Shown here: positions 58,401 through 64,000 of the stretch, one piece after another
How positions within the stretch are numbered: position 1 is the stretch's first letter
How the letters are laid out: each line of letters begins with the position of its first letter
The notes under the pieces: generated by a model
The model's database searches: none
What the model was told of the DNA's origin: nothing
Seen by the model: the letters and a program-made list of their open reading frames with translations, nothing else
Source: Opisthocomus hoazin
Lineage: Eukaryota; Chordata; Aves; Opisthocomiformes; Opisthocomidae
NCBI RefSeq assembly: GCF_030867145.1
Contig: NC_134431.1
Location: forward strand, 9,253,089-9,317,088
Direction: 5' to 3'
DNA: 64,000 nucleotides
Program-made: the position numbers and the translations under genes

Positions 58401-60049
58401 ACACGATGCTGTCGTCAACTGCCACAGGAGGAAAAACAGATCTTAACCAGTGGGTTCTAAAGAGCAAAATTGTGGTCTGCAACATCACATCTTTTTTTCT
58501 CCCCCTTGCCTCCTACACACAATCTTTTACTGCAAAAATAGGTTCAAGCCTTTTGTCAATTGAAGTAATCAGTTTAGACAACTGTGATCTCCTCTTGAGC
58601 ATAAATAAAAATTTTATAGAACAGCAGAAATCACTGGATATCTCTTGAAGCACTTGAACACTAGTTTAATATTGCTATAAGTTATCACGTTTGGTTGTCT
58701 CCTATCTCATGGTCTAAATCTTCAAGTCTTATAGCTAGCAAATCTGCCTGAAGATTCATTTTGACAAGACATGGTAATTACTAGATTTATTATGAATCTT
58801 AAATTTGAGTAATGTATTAAATCTTACCTTGTACTAAAGAAAGCATGCATCTATACAAGCAGGTACCAAATCATAGAAGTTATCTGTGCTAAAAATTGAT
58901 TTAATTTTGTTTAAAAATAAAAACTCAGCGTTGCTTGTTTGGAACTTAAGCAAGTATAATAGCTGAAATTTATGCTGAAGGTAAAATTATCTACAAAGCT
59001 AGAAATGTAGAAGCTATACAAATATAGAACAATTCTTATAGCCCTACACTAGGGATCTTCTAGAAAACCATACTCCCCGTCAATAAAAATCTGAAGTAGC
59101 TTACTCAATCTGATAGGGTACAAAAAGAATGGTGTAAACTGTATCAGATCGTGGGTTACAAAATTAAGTCCCAAGTTCCTGTTTCTTGGCTCCCATTGCT
59201 ATTCAACATTCCTTGCCCCTTTCTCTAATGCATTCCAGGAAGAAATGGAACCGTTTCAAGTCACAGTCAATATTCAGTCAGGATTATATTTGTAGCTTTA
59301 AAAAAAGAACAGAAGCAGCAATTATGCTAAACAGTTATGAAACTCTTTCAATTTTATTGTTTCTTTTTCCTTAAAAAAATAAGCCATGATTTGTAAACAA
59401 CTTACTATAAGTATTTTCCTTTTAATTATTTTCTGCTCAGAAAAAGAACATGCATGGCAGTTGCTTCCCAAATGAATGTACCAAACAGCACCTGTGCTAT
59501 GTAGCAATTCTGAAATTTCAAACGTAAAATCCAGTTTCCGAATATATTAGCCTGAAATTCAAAATAGAGGTGGGAAAAAGAGCACGAGCATCAACAACTC
59601 AAGCAAAATGTTGAACAGAAGGCAAATTCAGGCATACTAAAAAATAGTTTCAGTGAGCATTAAATATTTAATAATTAACAGGTAGCAAAACTGCTTTATA
59701 GCTGAACTGAATTTTAGGTCCTGTTTGGCAACTGGATCCAGGCAAATCCTCTCTTAAGTGGAGTCAGCTGAGGCCATGCTCAGCACAGCAGGGGAAATAC
59801 CGGGTTACTAGATGGGGCCTAATTCTTTTTTTCTCTTCCAACCCTGTTCTCTGGGATGCCATGCTACCCTCTGGGCTTCACCCTTCCCTTCACTGACTTT
59901 TTTGATAAATTGGTGTGGTTTTCCCCCTGAATTCCAGCTAGATAGCCAAATGTCCGCATTTTTAGGAGTGCAAAGCACTCTGAATCCCCTTTCTCTCAAT
60001 TTTAAGGGGGGGGGGGGGGAGGGAGGGAGCTTCTCAACAGCTTTCCCCC
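55490..60049. other. Non-coding, AT-rich interval
   Basis: 4.5 kb between the provirus and the CpG island. Only chance frames (for example 58218-58460, 59186-59374) and a 14-base G run (60006-60019) are present. No exon or repeat family was recognised. Confidence 0.7.

Positions 60050-64000
<3,951 letters not shown>

Overview
The window reads as bird genomic DNA. It is AT-rich vertebrate sequence with GT-AG introns, three CR1 LINE 3' tails of the avian type (ending in ATTCTATGATTCT-like repeats), and an ERVL-like endogenous retrovirus of a kind common in birds. The species cannot be told from the sequence.

Left half (about 0.65-34 kb, minus strand): the 5' coding part of ZMYND8 (RACK7/PRKCBP1), a chromatin reader. 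Eight coding exons were placed with matching splice phases. They are a 14-base first coding exon (MHPQS..., 33.86 kb), the exon carrying ...GMDISTRSK (24.05 kb), a basic/NLS-like exon (10.1 kb), the PHD-finger exon (5.4-5.6 kb) and four exons spanning most of the bromodomain (4.4, 2.6, 1.35 and 0.65 kb). The rest of the gene (end of bromodomain, PWWP, coiled coil, MYND) lies beyond base 1. Two paired inverted CCAAT boxes just upstream of the first coding exon suggest a minus-strand promoter near 33.9-34.05 kb.

Middle (34-48.8 kb and 55.5-60 kb): long AT-rich sequence with no supported gene, one degraded CR1 and several homopolymer or simple repeats.

48,785-55,484 (minus strand): a nearly complete provirus with two LTRs of about 426-429 bp, a CCTTG target duplication, a Lys-tRNA-like primer binding site, an open 662-codon gag, and pro-pol in the same frame as gag. 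There is no env. Pro-pol is damaged: the protease Asp is Gly, a 48-bp tandem duplication lies in RT, and there are internal TAG/TGA stops, one of them at the last zinc-binding Cys position of integrase. Its transcription sense matches ZMYND8.

Right end (60.05-60.8 kb): a CpG island with CCAAT boxes on both strands, probably a bidirectional promoter. To its right, on the plus strand, is the first coding exon of a TRAM-family (translocon-associated membrane protein) gene whose other exons lie outside. To its left it may supply an upstream non-coding exon of ZMYND8; if so the provirus sits in ZMYND8 intron 1. The final 3.2 kb is TRAM intron 1.
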